Source: Streptomyces alboniger
GTDB lineage: Bacteria > Actinomycetota > Actinomycetes > Streptomycetales > Streptomycetaceae
Direction: 5' to 3'
Length of the DNA stretch: 64,000 nt
NCBI RefSeq assembly: GCF_008704395.1
Contig: NZ_CP023695.1
Location: 7,316,001-7,380,000, forward strand
Below, piece by piece: positions 1 to 10,355 of this stretch (within the stretch, counting starts at the first letter, position 1; every line of letters starts with the position of its first letter). The notes under the pieces were generated by a model. That model made no database searches. It had not been told where the DNA came from and saw only the letters and a list, made by a program, of their open reading frames with translations. A program made the position numbers and the translations under genes.

Positions 1-2
1 CG

Positions 3-3000
3 GACCGGATCGGGAACGAAGAACGGGACAAGGGCTTCGACCTGGAGAAGCCGCCCCTGCTGAAGGTGCTGCTCGTCAAGACGGGCCACGAGCGGTACCG
101 CATGATGGTGACGCTCCATCACATCGTGCTCGACGGCTGGTCGTTGCCGGTGCTGCGGCGCGAGCTGTGGGCCTGCTACGAAGCGGGGGGCAGCGCCGAC
201 GGCCTGCCCCCGGTGACGCCGTACTCGCAGTTCCTGGCCTGGCTCGGCCGCCAGGACAGGGAAGCGGCCCAGGAAGCGTGGGCGGCGGAGCTGTCCGGCG
301 CCGAGGAGCCGACGCTGGTCGTGCCCGTGACCCCGGGCGCGACGGTCGAGGCGTCCGGCGTGTCGGGCGAGGTCTTCACCGTCGCCGACGAGGCGCTGAA
401 CACCGCGCTCGGCGAGCTGACGCGCGCCCACGACGTGACGCTGAACACCGTCGTCCAGGCCGCGTGGGCGCTGGTCATCGGCCAGCTGGCGGGCCGCAAG
501 GACGTGGTGTTCGGTGCGTCCGTCGCGGGCCGGCCCGCCGAACTGCCGGGCATGGAGGACATGCTGGGCCTGTTCATCAACACCGTGCCCGTCCGCGTGG
601 CCTGCGAGCCCGCGCGGACCGTCGCCGAGGTCCTCACCGACGTACAGGCCAGGCAGTCGGTACTGATGGACCATCAGTACCTGAGCCTGGGGGACATCCA
701 GCGGATCGCGGGACCGGGAGCGACCTTCGACTCCCTCATGGCGTTCGAGAGCTTCCCCACCGGCATGGACGCTCCCGCACAGCCCGGTGAGGGCCCCCGG
801 GAGGCCGCACCGGCCGGCCTGAGTTTCACCGAGGCCGACATGCGCGAGTCGATCAACTACCCGCTCGGCCTCGTCGTGGACCCGCTCGGCGGGCTGCGGC
901 TGCGGCTCACCTACCGGACGGACGTCTTCGAGGAACCGGCCGCCCGCGCCCTGCTCGACCGCCTCGTGCGGGCCCTGCGGCAGATGGCGGCGGACCCCGG
1001 CCTCACCGTGGGCCGGATCAAGCTCTCGGACACCGCCGAGCGGTCGCTGGTGACCGAGCGGTGGAACGCTCCGGCGGTGGCGGTCCCGGACGCGCTGGTG
1101 CCGGAACTGTTCCAGCTGCGCGCGGGCCTCTCGCCGGACGCGGTGGCGGCGCGGTGCGGCCAGGACGCGGTGTCGTACGGCGAGTTGGAGGTGCGGGCGA
1201 ACCAACTGGCCCGCTTCCTGGCGGGTCGAGGCATCGGCCGTGAGACCACGGTGGGCCTGTGTCTGCCGCGCGGGATCGACATGGTCGTCGCCGAGCTGGC
1301 GGTGTGGAAGGCGGGCGGCGCGTTCGTGCCGCTGGACCCGGAGTACCCGGCGGACCGGCTGGACCATGTGATCGCCGACAGCGGCGCGCGGGTGGTGCTC
1401 GGGTCCGGCGGCTCCCTGGACGGCCTGTCGATGGGAGCGGCCCGGGCGGTACTGCTCGACCAGGTGGAGACCGGCCGGGCGATCGCGGCGGAGCCCGCCG
1501 AGCCGCTCGACGTGACGGTGTCACCCGGTCAACTGGCCTACGTGATCTACACATCGGGGTCGACGGGCACCCCCAAGGGTGTCGCCGTGGCGCATGGCGG
1601 TGTGGCGAACCTGGCCGAGACGATGCGGCCCGCGCTGGGTGTCGCCGAGGGTGTGGCGGTCCTCCAGTTCGCGTCGTTCAGCTTCGACGCGGCGGTCCTC
1701 GACGTGGCCGTCACCCTCGCGGGCGGCGGCACGCTGGTCGTCGCCTCGGGGCAGGAGCGGGCCGAGCCGGGAGCGCTGGCCGAGATGATCCAGGCCTCGG
1801 GCGTCACCACGGCGAGCGTCGTGCCGTCGCTGCTGAACCTGCTGGACCCCGACGCGGTCCCCGGCGTGGGCAACTGGGTCCTCGGCGCGGAGCTGCTGAC
1901 CGCCGACCTGGCCGGCCGCTGGACCCCGCAGGCGCGGGTCTGGAACACCTACGGCCCCACCGAGGCGACCGTGATGGCCACCGCGGGCCCCGTGAACGAG
2001 GACATCAGGCCGAGCGACGGCCCGCCGCCGATCGGCCGCCCGCTGGGCAACATCGGGACCTACGTCCTGGACGGCTACCTCCATCCGGTGCCGCCGGGCG
2101 TCACCGGCGAGGTGTACATCGCGGGGCCGGGCGTGGCGCGCGGCTACGTCGGGCGCCCGGGCCTGACCGCCGAACGGTTCGTGGCCTGCCCGTTCGGCGA
2201 CGGCGGACGGATGTACCGGACCGGTGACCTGGCCCGCTGGACGACCGACGGACAACTGCTGTTCGTCGGGCGCGCGGACGAACAGGTCAAGATCCGCGGA
2301 TTCCGGGTGGAGCCGGGTGAGATCGAGGCCGTTCTCTCCTCCCACCCGCGGGTGCGGCAGGCCGTGGTGGTGCTGCGCGAGGACCGGCCGGGGGACCGGC
2401 GCCTGGTCGGCTACGTCGTCGCCGACCAGGACGCCGAGGAGCCGGACACCGAGGAGATCCGCGCGTTCGTCGGCCGCACCCTGCCGTCGTACATGGTCCC
2501 TGTCTCGGTGGTGGTCCTCGAAAAGCTGCCGCTCACGCGCAACGGCAAGGTGAACCGCAGGGCGCTGCCCGTCCCCGACTTCGCGGGGCGGGTCTCCGGG
2601 CGGGAACCGGAGAACGAGACCCAGGCGACCCTCTGCGCACTGTTCGCCGAGATCCTGGACCTCGAACGGGTCGGCATCGACGACAACTTCTTCGACCTGG
2701 GCGGCGACTCGGGCCTCGCGATGCGGCTCGCCGCGCGGATCCGCGAGGAGTTCGGCACCGAGCTGAGCATGCGGCGCTTCTTCGGCTCCTCCACCCCCCT
2801 CGGCGTCGCCAGGCTGCTGACGTCGAAGGAGCTTCCGGAGCTGCGGCCGGTCGACCACCCCGAGGAGATCCCCGCCACGGCGAGCCAGACACGGACCTGG
2901 CGCCTCGAACGGGACAACCCCGGCTCGGCGGTCCGGCGGGTCCCGGTCGCGTTGCGCCTGCGCGGCACCCTGCACCGCGAGGCACTGGAGGCGGCTCTCG

Positions 3001-6000
3001 GCGACGTCGCCGCACGGCACGACATGCTGCGTACGACCTTCGCCTGCTCCGAGGGCGGCGAGCTGTACCAGCACGTCCTGGACGCCGACGCGGCCCGGCC
3101 CGCGCTGCCGGTGACAGCGGCGACCGAGGAGGAACTGCCGGATCTCCTGGCCGACCACGCCGGGTACGAGTTCGACCTCACCCGGGAGACGCCCTGGACG
3201 TGCCGCCTGTTCGCGCTCTCGGACACCGAGCACGTCCTGCTGATCGTGGTGCACCGCGTCGCGACGGACGACGCGTCGCTGACCATCCTGGTCCGCGACC
3301 TGGCGGCGGCCTACGGAGCGCGCCGTGAGGGCAGGGCCCCCGAACGCGCCCCGCTGCCCCTCCAGTTCGCCGACTACGCGCTCTGGGAGCGCGAGATGCT
3401 CCGGGACGAGCGGGACCCGGACAGCCTGATCGGCGAGCAGTTCGCCCACTGGAAGAAGGTACTGGCGGGCGTGGGCGCGGAGCTGGAGCTGCCGGCCGAC
3501 AGGCCGCGGCCGCCCGTCGCCTCCCACCGGACCGACTCCGTGCCGGTGCACCTCGACGGTGACACGCACGCCCGGCTGAAGGAGGTGGCCGAGGGCGAGG
3601 GAGCGACGGTCTCCATGGCACTGCAAGCCGCGCTCACCCTGCTCCTCTCGGGGCTCGGGGCGGGGCCCGACGTCACCCTCGGCACGGTGCTGCCGCTCCG
3701 CGACGAGGAAGGTGACCTGGACGGCCTGGTGGGTCCCTTCGCCGACCCCATGGCCCTGCGGACGGACGCCTCCGGCGACCCCACGTTCCGCGAACTGCTC
3801 GGCCGGGCACGGGATACGTACCAAAGGGCGGTGCAGAACGCCGACGTGCCGTTCGCACGCCTCGTGGAGGCCCTCTCACTGCCGGCCACCGCGACGTGGC
3901 ACCCCGTGTTCCAGGTCCTGCTCGAAGTGCACGGCGACGCCGCCGAGATCTGGGAGTCACCGGCCCTGCCGGGCCTCAGCACCACCCGCCTGCCCGTCGG
4001 GACACCGGTGGGCGAACTGGACCTGGCGATCAGCCTCACCGAGCGGTACGGCGTCGAGAGCCGCCCGAACGGCGTCGACGGCACCGTCCGCTACGCGGCC
4101 GAGCTGTTCGACCGGTCCACCGTCACCGCGCTCGCGCGGCGGCTCGTCCGCGTCCTCGAACAGGTCGCGGCCGAACCGGGGCTGCGCCTGAGCCAGGTGG
4201 ACATCCTCCTGGACCCGGCCGAGCGCCACCAAGTGGTGGAGGCGTGGAACGGCACGGCGGCGGATGCACCGGGCATACCGGGCCCCACCGTCGTCGCCCT
4301 CCTCGCCGAGCAGGCCGCGCTGCACCCCGACGCGGTGGCCGTCACGGACCGGCACGGCCGGCTCACCCACGGCGCGCTGGACGCCGCGGCCGAGCGGCTC
4401 GCCGAACGCCTGGCCGCCCAGGGGGTCGGCGCGGAGGACGTGGTCCTCGTGGCGCTGCCGCCCACGGCCGGACTCGTCGTCGGGTTGCTCGGCGTGCTCC
4501 GGTCCGGTGCCGCCTGCATGTTCGCCGACCCGAACCGGCCCATGGAGGACATCGCCTCGTGCCTGCGCCGGGCCACCCCCGCGGCCCTCGTCTGCGACAT
4601 GGCCGTGGCCCCGCTCCTCGCCGACGGCATCACGGTACCGATGCTGCTGGTCGACGGCCCACAGGCGGCCGCGGCGGGCGGCGGGGACGCCGCCGACGGG
4701 GCGGACCGCCGGCTGCCGCTGCCCGGCCAGGCCGCGCTCGTCCTCGGCTCCACGGCCCTCGGCGGAGCCGACGGTTCCGTCGCGGGCGCGGTCATCGAGC
4801 ACCGGACGCTGCACGACCAGATCGCGCACCGGACGCGCGTCTCGCCGACGCGCGACGGGGTGACCGTCCTTGACGTACGCGCGCCCGTCACCGCGTTCCT
4901 GACACCACTGCTCGCCGCCCTGTGCGAGGGCGGCAGTGTCCGCCTGGGAACGGGCGCCGACGAGGCGACGCCGAGCACCGCCCCGGACGGCGCGCAGCTC
5001 CTTGTCACCACCCGCGAGCTGCTGCCGACGATCCCCGAAGCGGCGTCCGGAGAGCCGCCGTTCGCCGCGGTCACGGTCGTCGACGACACCGGGGCGACAG
5101 CCGTGGAGGACACGCGGGACTGGCCGGCCCGCCATCCGCGGACCGCGCTGGTCAGCGTCCACGGCACGGCGGAGACCGCGGGCGCGTGGCTCGATCACAG
5201 GACCGCGCCCGGCGAACCCCTCCCCGAGCAGGCCCCGGCGGGACGTCCCGTGTCCCACACCCGGGCATACGTCCTGGACGACTTCCTGCGCCCCGTCCCG
5301 CCGGGCGGCACCGGCGACCTGTACGTCGCGGGGTCCTCGCTGGCACGGGGGTACGCGGACGGTCCGGGCCCGACCGGCGAGCGGTTCGTCGCCTGTCCCT
5401 TCGGGGCCGAGGGGGAGCGGATGCTGCACACCGGCGAGCGGGCGAAGCGGACGGCCACGGGCCTGCTCGCCCTGCGCGGCAGGAGCCAGGACGCCAAGCA
5501 CGGTGTCAGGGCGGCCCGCCGCGCCGGCGGAGACCACGGCGACCTGGAGGTCCTGCTGCCGCTGCGCCCGACGGGTACGCGCCCGCCGCTCTTCTGCTTC
5601 CACACCGGTACGGGACTGAGCTGGGCGTACGCGGCCCTCCTGCGGCACCTGCCCGAGGACCTGCCCGTCCACGGCGTGCAGGCGCGCGGGCTCGCGGAAC
5701 CGGAGCCCATGCCGCAGAGCGTGGAGGAGATGGCGGCCGACTACGCCGAGCAGATCAGGACCGTCCAGCCCACCGGCCCGTACCACCTCCTCGGCTGGTC
5801 CTTCGGCGGCCTGATCGCACACGCGGTCGCCGCCCGCTTCGAGGAGCAGGGCGAACAGGTGCGCCTGCTCGCGGTGATGGACGGCTATCCCGAGGGTTCC
5901 GGCGGGGCCGACCTCGGCCGCCGGAACGAACCCGGCCAGGACGAACACCCCACGCGGACGCAGCGCGGCCAGACCCTGGGCCAGGACGTCGGCAAGGGCA

Positions 6001-6302
6001 TGGACGAAAGCCTGAGGTCGAACATGCAAGCAGTGATCGACAACATCGGCCGTCTCACCCCGCACCACACGCCACGCCGCGTCCACGGCGACCTGCTGCT
6101 CTTCATCGCGGCCGAGGACCGGCCCGCGGAACTGACCGCGGCGGCCGCGCGGGAGAGCTGGCAGCCCTTCGTCGAAGGCGACGTCGAGTCGTACGAGATC
6201 GCCGCGAGTCACTACACCATGCTCCAGCCCGTGCCGTCGTCGGACATCGGGGCCGTCCTCGCGATGAAACTCCGGCAGGCCGACGACACCGGAACGAAGT
6301 GA
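3..6302 (+). CDS. Nonribosomal peptide synthetase, C-terminal part (C-A-PCP-X-like-A*-TE), 5' truncated by window
   Basis: The reading frame is open from the window edge, so the start lies upstream. Residue numbers here count from the GTG at 66. The order is: a C domain with intact HHIVLDG (about 18-24); an active-looking A domain (TSGSTG at 496-501, [18 protein letters not shown] with the A10 lysine); a PCP with LGGDS (Ser882); a second C-like domain (about 935-1375) in which HHxxxDG is HRVATDD (1063-1069), losing the catalytic second His; a decayed A domain (about 1398-1815) without TSGSTG, YGPTE or A10 motifs; and a type I TE with GWSFGG (Ser1912), an Asp in VMDGYP and a His in ASHYTML. 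No PCP follows Ser882, so the TE must unload that PCP. HRxxxDD is known from the X domain of glycopeptide synthetases. It is the first gene of an apparent operon with three P450s and a ferredoxin. Family and domains are sure; the GPA assignment is inference. Confidence 0.95.
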   Translation, partial: DRIGNEERDKGFDLEKPPLLKVLLVKTGHERYRMMVTLHHIVLDGWSLPVLRRELWACYEAGGSADGLPPVTPYSQFLAWLGRQDREAAQEAWAAELSGAEEPTLVVPVTPGATVEASGVSGEVFTVADEALNTALGELTRAHDVTLNTVVQAAWALVIGQLAGRKDVVFGASVAGRPAELPGMEDMLGLFINTVPVRVACEPARTVAEVLTDVQARQSVLMDHQYLSLGDIQRIAGPGATFDSLMAFESFPTGMDAPAQPGEGPREAAPAGLSFTEADMRESINYPLGLVVDPLGGLRLRLTYRTDVFEEPAARALLDRLVRALRQMAADPGLTVGRIKLSDTAERSLVTERWNAPAVAVPDALVPELFQLRAGLSPDAVAARCGQDAVSYGELEVRANQLARFLAGRGIGRETTVGLCLPRGIDMVVAELAVWKAGGAFVPLDPEYPADRLDHVIADSGARVVLGSGGSLDGLSMGAARAVLLDQVETGRAIAAEPAEPLDVTVSPGQLAYVIYTSGSTGTPKGVAVAHGGVANLAETMRPALGVAEGVAVLQFASFSFDAAVLDVAVTLAGGGTLVVASGQERAEPGALAEMIQASGVTTASVVPSLLNLLDPDAVPGVGNWVLGAELLTADLAGRWTPQARVWNTYGPTEATVMATAGPVNEDIRPSDGPPPIGRPLGNIGTYVLDGYLHPVPPGVTGEVYIAGPGVARGYVGRPGLTAERFVACPFGDGGRMYRTGDLARWTTDGQLLFVGRADEQVKIRGFRVEPGEIEAVLSSHPRVRQAVVVLREDRPGDRRLVGYVVADQDAEEPDTEEIRAFVGRTLPSYMVPVSVVVLEKLPLTRNGKVNRRALPVPDFAGRVSGREPENETQATLCALFAEILDLERVGIDDNFFDLGGDSGLAMRLAARIREEFGTELSMRRFFGSSTPLGVARLLTSKELPELRPVDHPEEIPATASQTRTWRLERDNPGSAVRRVPVALRLRGTLHREALEAALGDVAARHDMLRTTFACSEGGELYQHVLDADAARPALPVTAATEEELPDLLADHAGYEFDLTRETPWTCRLFALSDTEHVLLIVVHRVATDDASLTILVRDLAAAYGARREGRAPERAPLPLQFADYALWEREMLRDERDPDSLIGEQFAHWKKVLAGVGAELELPADRPRPPVASHRTDSVPVHLDGDTHARLKEVAEGEGATVSMALQAALTLLLSGLGAGPDVTLGTVLPLRDEEGDLDGLVGPFADPMALRTDASGDPTFRELLGRARDTYQRAVQNADVPFARLVEALSLPATATWHPVFQVLLEVHGDAAEIWESPALPGLSTTRLPVGTPVGELDLAISLTERYGVESRPNGVDGTVRYAAELFDRSTVTALARRLVRVLEQVAAEPGLRLSQVDILLDPAERHQVVEAWNGTAADAPGIPGPTVVALLAEQAALHPDAVAVTDRHGRLTHGALDAAAERLAERLAAQGVGAEDVVLVALPPTAGLVVGLLGVLRSGAACMFADPNRPMEDIASCLRRATPAALVCDMAVAPLLADGITVPMLLVDGPQAAAAGGGDAADGADRRLPLPGQAALVLGSTALGGADGSVAGAVIEHRTLHDQIAHRTRVSPTRDGVTVLDVRAPVTAFLTPLLAALCEGGSVRLGTGADEATPSTAPDGAQLLVTTRELLPTIPEAASGEPPFAAVTVVDDTGATAVEDTRDWPARHPRTALVSVHGTAETAGAWLDHRTAPGEPLPEQAPAGRPVSHTRAYVLDDFLRPVPPGGTGDLYVAGSSLARGYADGPGPTGERFVACPFGAEGERMLHTGERAKRTATGLLALRGRSQDAKHGVRAARRAGGDHGDLEVLLPLRPTGTRPPLFCFHTGTGLSWAYAALLRHLPEDLPVHGVQARGLAEPEPMPQSVEEMAADYAEQIRTVQPTGPYHLLGWSFGGLIAHAVAARFEEQGEQVRLLAVMDGYPEGSGGADLGRRNEPGQDEHPTRTQRGQTLGQDVGKGMDESLRSNMQAVIDNIGRLTPHHTPRRVHGDLLLFIAAEDRPAELTAAAARESWQPFVEGDVESYEIAASHYTMLQPVPSSDIGAVLAMKLRQADDTGTK
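2868..4190 (+). other. X-domain-like degenerate condensation domain within the NRPS
   Basis: The fold motifs of a C domain are present: an SQTRTW-type C1 motif near residue 945, a VGPFADP version of C5 and HPVFQV for C6. The active-site motif is HRVATDD instead of HHxxxDG, so the catalytic His is Arg and the Gly is Asp. This is the same replacement reported for the X domain that recruits Oxy P450s to the PCP-bound peptide in glycopeptide antibiotic assembly. Three Oxy-like P450 genes directly downstream fit that role. Boundaries are approximate. Confidence 0.75.
4257..5510 (+). other. Vestigial adenylation domain between X-like domain and thioesterase
   Basis: The start (VALLAEQ...HPDAVAV) and the late motif [14 protein letters not shown] followed by ERFVACPF are clearly from an A domain. 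The ATP-binding loop reads [12 protein letters not shown] instead of TSGSTGxPKG, YGPTE has become VHGTAET, YRTGD has become LHTGE, the GRxDxQVK motif has become GRSQDAKHG, and the C-terminal subdomain with the A10 lysine is missing. No carrier domain follows. It should not activate an amino acid. The frame is open, so it is kept as a protein spacer. Confidence 0.8.
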
Positions 6303-6350
6303 ATCCCGAAATCCCCTGACGCGGCACACGGATGACGAAGGGACCCCTGG

Positions 6351-7556
6351 ATGTCGAAGCGACTGAAAACCGCAGCGCACACGCGCCGCAACGGCATAGA
6401 ACCCATGCCCGAACTGGCGAGCATCAGCGCGCGGACACCGCTCGTCCGGGTCGACGCCGAGGGGTCGTTCTCGGGCTGGCACTGGCTCGCCACCGGCTTC
6501 GACGAGGTACGGGCGATCCTCAGCGACGACCACAGGTTCAGCATGATTCCACCGCCCACGCAGATGCACGGGGCCGCGGGGCGCGTCGAGATCGGCAACC
6601 TCCTCCGGTACGACCCGCCCGAGCACACCCGGCTGCGGAAGATGCTGGTGCCCGAGTTCACCGTCCGGCGCATTCGCCGCCTGGAACCCTTCGTGACGGA
6701 GATCGTGGCGGACTGCCTGGACGCGCTGGAGCTCGCCGGTCCGCCCGCCGACCTCATGCCCACCTTCGCCCTGCCCATCCCCGGCCTGGTCGGCTGCGCC
6801 CTGCTCGGCGTGCCCCGCGACGACGCGGCCGATCTGGCACGCCACTTCGTCTCCACCTCCTCCGCCGCAACGGACCATCGCACCGATCCCCGCGAGCGGG
6901 AGCGCATGCGGGCGGCGGGGAACGCGTTCGTGACGTACATCAGGAGGCTCGTCCGGCAAAAGCGCCGCGACCCCGGCGACGACCTGCTGGGCATGCTGAT
7001 CCGCGAGCACGGCACGGACGTCACCGACGAGGAACTGACGGGCATCGCCGCGACACTCCTGGGCTCCAGCATCGAGAACGTCGGCGGAATGCTGGCACTG
7101 GCCCCTCTCGCCCTCCTCCAGTACCCCGACCAGCTCGCGCTCTTCCTGGACCGGCCCGAGCTGACCGACCAGGCGGTGGAGGAACTGCTCCGTTACGTCT
7201 CGTCCGTGCCGAACTCCATTCCCCGCTACGCCCTCAAGGACGTACGCGTGGGCGAACACGTGATCAGGACGGGCGAGGTGGTGATGTGCTCCCTGCTCGC
7301 CGTCAACCGCGCCCAGCTGCCGGGAGTGCCGCAGGACACTCTCGACATCACCCGTGACAGCAGCGGCCACATGGCCTTCGGACACGGCATCCACCACTGC
7401 CTGGGCGCCTCGCTGTCCAGGCTGGAACTGCGGATCGCCCTCCCGGCACTGCTGCGCAGGTTCCCCGGACTGCGGCTCACCGTGCCGGCCGAGCAGCTCC
7501 GGTACCGGACCTGGACACCCAACTACGGAGTCGACGTACTGCCGGTGGTCTGGTGA
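6351..7556 (+). CDS. Cytochrome P450, Oxy-like (GPA-type cross-linking family), first of three
   Basis: This 401-residue P450 has YDPPEHTRLRKML, ExxR (E278-R281) and the heme loop FGHGIHHCLG with Cys350 as the thiolate ligand. In the I helix the usual AGxxT reads SSIEN, so the conserved Thr is Asn243 while the acidic residue remains. Loss of this Thr is known in Oxy enzymes that act on carrier-bound peptides. The ATG is preceded by GAAGGGA about 7 nt upstream and starts 48 nt after the NRPS stop. It is clearly similar to the next P450, suggesting tandem duplication. It likely oxidises or cross-links aromatic side chains of the NRPS-bound peptide; which ring it closes cannot be told. Electrons probably come from the ferredoxin at 9964. 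Confidence 0.88.
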   Translation: MSKRLKTAAHTRRNGIEPMPELASISARTPLVRVDAEGSFSGWHWLATGFDEVRAILSDDHRFSMIPPPTQMHGAAGRVEIGNLLRYDPPEHTRLRKMLVPEFTVRRIRRLEPFVTEIVADCLDALELAGPPADLMPTFALPIPGLVGCALLGVPRDDAADLARHFVSTSSAATDHRTDPRERERMRAAGNAFVTYIRRLVRQKRRDPGDDLLGMLIREHGTDVTDEELTGIAATLLGSSIENVGGMLALAPLALLQYPDQLALFLDRPELTDQAVEELLRYVSSVPNSIPRYALKDVRVGEHVIRTGEVVMCSLLAVNRAQLPGVPQDTLDITRDSSGHMAFGHGIHHCLGASLSRLELRIALPALLRRFPGLRLTVPAEQLRYRTWTPNYGVDVLPVVW

Positions 7557-7598
7557 CGTCACGCTCCGCCGGACCCGTGCGGGAAAGGAAGGCCGCCC

Positions 7599-8711
7599 AT
7601 GCCCAAGCCGTTGAAGGAATCCGATCGAACGCCGCTCGTCGAGACCGTGGTACCGGGGACCTCGGACCGTGCCTGGATCGCCAACGGCTACGACGAGGTG
7701 CGGGCGATCCTCAGTGACGACAGGTTCAGCACCATGCCGCCCGCGCAGACCCCCGAGGCCTCCCGGCGGCTGATCCAGCCCGGCAACCTCCTCCAGTACG
7801 ACCCGCCCGAGCACACCCGGCTGCGCAGGATGCTGACGGGGGAGTTCACCCTCCGACGGGTCCGCGCCCTCGAACCCCTCGTCGAGGGCGTCGTGAAGGA
7901 CCGCCTGGACGCCGTGGAGGGCGCCGGCCAACCGGTCGACCTCGTCGCCCACTTCGTCTGGCCGGCCACCAGTCTGATCGGCTGCGCCCTGCTCGGCATC
8001 CCGCGCGACGACCAGGCGGAGCTGGTACGCCACCTCGACACCAACCGCCTCGACAACCCCGACCGGGAACAGCGGGACATGGCGGGGACCGCGTACCTCG
8101 CCTACCTGGACAAGCTGATGCGGTCCAAGCGCCGAAAGCCCGGCGACGATCTGCTCGGCCGGCTGATCCGCGACCACGGCAAAAGCCTCACCGACGCGGA
8201 ACTCACCGGCACCGCCGCGACCCTCCTGGCCTCCTTCATCCCGATCACCGGCGGCACCCTGGGCCTCGGTCTCGTCGGGCTCCTGGAGAACCCGGACCAG
8301 CTCGCCCTGCTCACCGAACGCCCGGAACTGATCGACCACGCGGTCGAGGAAGTGATCCGCAGCGTCACGATCATCCCGCACGCCTCACCGCGTACCGCCA
8401 CGAAGGACGTGACCATCGGGGACCACGTGATCAAGGCCGGTGAGTTCGTGGCGTGTTCCCTGCTTGAGGCCAACGCGGCCCGGCCGCCCGGAGACCCGCA
8501 GGACTCCCTCGACATCACCCGCGACAACAGCCACCACATGGCCTTCGGACACGGCCTCCACTACTGCATGGGCGCGTCCCTGGCCCGCATGGAGCTGCGG
8601 ATCGCCATCTCGCGGCTGCTGCACCGCTTCCCCAAGGTGCGGCTCGCGGTGCCGCGCGACGAACTCCGCTTCACGGCACGGTCCGTGGAGACGCTCCCGG
8701 TGTCCTGGTAG
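7599..8711 (+). CDS. Cytochrome P450, Oxy-like, second of three, with highly altered I helix
   Basis: At 370 residues it is about 30 shorter at the N terminus than its neighbours but keeps YDPPEHTRLRRML, the EEVIR ExxR motif and the heme loop FGHGLHYCMG with Cys323. The I-helix oxygen-activation motif AG(D/E)xT is replaced by SFIPI (Pro215 and Ile216 in place of the acid and Thr), so both the acid and the alcohol are missing. It is closest to the preceding P450 in visible sequence. A good ribosome site (AAGGAAGG) lies upstream of the ATG, 42 nt after the preceding gene. It may be a cross-linking P450 with a different oxygen-activation route, or a poorly active partner. The P450 call is firm; activity is uncertain. 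Confidence 0.85.
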   Translation: MPKPLKESDRTPLVETVVPGTSDRAWIANGYDEVRAILSDDRFSTMPPAQTPEASRRLIQPGNLLQYDPPEHTRLRRMLTGEFTLRRVRALEPLVEGVVKDRLDAVEGAGQPVDLVAHFVWPATSLIGCALLGIPRDDQAELVRHLDTNRLDNPDREQRDMAGTAYLAYLDKLMRSKRRKPGDDLLGRLIRDHGKSLTDAELTGTAATLLASFIPITGGTLGLGLVGLLENPDQLALLTERPELIDHAVEEVIRSVTIIPHASPRTATKDVTIGDHVIKAGEFVACSLLEANAARPPGDPQDSLDITRDNSHHMAFGHGLHYCMGASLARMELRIAISRLLHRFPKVRLAVPRDELRFTARSVETLPVSW

Positions 8712-8722
8712 GGAGGAACGAC

Positions 8723-9928
8723 ATGCCGAACGAGCCGGCGCCCGTGCCCGTGCACACCCGCCGTACCCGCTTCGATCCGGCCGACGAACTGCGCCGGCTC
8801 TCGGCCGGTGGGCCCGTCACCAGGGTCAGCCTGGCACCCGGCGCGGGCGACCGGCCGCTGTGGCTGGTCACCGGCTACCACGAGGTGCGCCAAGTCCTCG
8901 GCGACCAGGTCCGGTTCTCCACCAGCCGCTTCGGCGCCCGGACACCGGGGGGAACCAGCAAAACCCAGCGGCCCGACGACGGCATCGGGCTGCTCATGGA
9001 CTACGACCCGCCCGAGCACACCCGGCTGCGCAAGATGCTCACGCCCGAGTTCACGGTCCGGCGGATGCGCAGGCTCCGGCCCCGGATCGAGGCCATCGTC
9101 ACCGAGTGCCTCGACGCCGTGGAACGCGCGGGCCAACCCGCCGACCTCGTCGGACTGTTCGCGGCCGCCGTCCCGGGCCCCGTGCTGTGCGAGCTGATCG
9201 GAGTGCCGCGCGACGACCGCGACGACTTCCTGCGCCGCTGCCACGCCCACCTGGAGACCGGCAAGGAACGAGGCGAGCGGGCGGCCGCTGGAACGGCGTT
9301 CACCCGCTACCTCGCCGCCTTGGTGGCCCGCCAGCGCAAGGACCCCGACGAGGGCTTCCTCGGCATGCTGGTACGCGATCACGGCGAGGAGTTCACCGAC
9401 AAGGAACTGCGGGGCATCTGCGTCCTGTTGATGCTCGCGGGCCTCGACAACATCTCCGGGATGCTGGGCCTCGGGACGCTGGCGCTCCTGGAGAACCCAG
9501 GCCAGCTCGCGGTGGTCCGCGACGACCCCGCGGCCCTCGACCGGGGCATCGAGGAACTGCTGCGCTATCTGTCCGTGCCACACGCCCCCACGCCCCGCAC
9601 CGCGGTGGAGGACATGACGCTCGGCGGCAAGCGGATCAGAGCGGGCGACACCCTCGTCTGCTCGATCCCGCTGGCCAACCGTGACCCGGCGCTCATCGAC
9701 GAGCCCGACCGGCTCGACCTCACCCGCGAGCCGGGACCCCACGTCGCGTTCGGGCACGGCATCCACCACTGCCTGGGCGCCGCCCTCGCCCGGATGGAAC
9801 TGCGCATCGGCTACGCGGAGCTGCTGCGCCGCTTCCCCGGTCTGCGCCTCGCGATACCCGCCGAGGACGTGGAGTTCAGGGTCAGGTCGACCGCCTACGG
9901 AGTGGAGCGGCTGCCGGTCACCTGGTGA
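8723..9928 (+). CDS. Cytochrome P450, OxyB-like aryl cross-linking enzyme
   Basis: This 401-residue P450 has an N-terminal DPADEL, LMDYDPPEHTRLRKMLTPEF, PGPVLCELIGVPRDDRDDF, an I helix LMLAGLDNISGMLGLG with Asn243 in the Thr position, and the heme loop FGHGIHHCLG with Cys350. From memory, vancomycin OxyB (CYP165B) has nearly the same strings and also carries Asn instead of Thr. OxyB makes the first aryl-ether cross-link on the PCP-bound peptide with the help of the X domain. It starts 11 nt after the preceding P450 with AGGGAGG upstream, so it is translated in the same operon. OxyB-like is a good inference; the true substrate residues depend on the upstream NRPS modules. Confidence 0.88.
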   Translation: MPNEPAPVPVHTRRTRFDPADELRRLSAGGPVTRVSLAPGAGDRPLWLVTGYHEVRQVLGDQVRFSTSRFGARTPGGTSKTQRPDDGIGLLMDYDPPEHTRLRKMLTPEFTVRRMRRLRPRIEAIVTECLDAVERAGQPADLVGLFAAAVPGPVLCELIGVPRDDRDDFLRRCHAHLETGKERGERAAAGTAFTRYLAALVARQRKDPDEGFLGMLVRDHGEEFTDKELRGICVLLMLAGLDNISGMLGLGTLALLENPGQLAVVRDDPAALDRGIEELLRYLSVPHAPTPRTAVEDMTLGGKRIRAGDTLVCSIPLANRDPALIDEPDRLDLTREPGPHVAFGHGIHHCLGAALARMELRIGYAELLRRFPGLRLAIPAEDVEFRVRSTAYGVERLPVTW

Positions 9929-9963
9929 GGACGGGGGCGGAACACGAGGGAGGAAGGGAAGAG

Positions 9964-10182
9964 ATGTCGATGGAGATACGGGTGGACCGGGAGCGGTGCG
10001 CCGGTTCCAGTCTGTGCATGAGTTACCTGCCCGCCGTCTTCGACCAGTCGGACGACGACGGCAAGGTGCTGCTCAGGACACCGGTGCCCGGCGCCGACGT
10101 GGCGGAGGCGGTGAAGGGCGCGGCCGCGAGGTGCCCCACCGGCGCGATCACCCTGCACGCGCGGGACGCGCAGGACGCGTAG
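9964..10182 (+). CDS. 3Fe-4S ferredoxin, P450 redox partner
   Basis: A 72-residue ferredoxin with CAGSSLC (Cys-x5-Cys) near the N terminus and CPTGAI near the C terminus, the three-cysteine pattern of actinobacterial 3Fe-4S ferredoxins that serve P450s. The ATG at 9964 follows the ribosome site GGGAGGAAGGGAAGAG closely; an in-frame ATG at 9970 is less well spaced. It is 35 nt after the third P450 and is probably last in the NRPS-P450 operon. It would pass electrons from a housekeeping ferredoxin reductase to one or more of the three P450s; no reductase is encoded nearby. Confidence 0.92.
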   Translation: MSMEIRVDRERCAGSSLCMSYLPAVFDQSDDDGKVLLRTPVPGADVAEAVKGAAARCPTGAITLHARDAQDA

Positions 10183-10355
10183 GGCGCGCAGGCCCAGCAC
10201 CCACCGGCCCCGCCCGCGGCGGCGACGGCCACGAGCCCACCGGGCCCGTGGCCGTCCGGCATGCCCGCACGGGAAACCGCTGGTGGTGAGCGCACTGTGC
10301 GGACGCCCCGCTTTGTGTCCGCCGTGTGACCGGCGCCCGCGTAGAAGTGTGGTCC

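Noticed and set aside
1521..3824. Long - strand frame opposite the first A domain and PCP
   Set aside because: It is a GC-driven shadow; low-complexity Arg/Gly/Val-rich product without motifs.
3957..8381. A very long open frame on the - strand opposite the NRPS and P450 genes
   Set aside because: It is the antisense shadow of high-GC genes; it has no family motifs, ribosome site or domain pattern, while the + strand is clearly coding.
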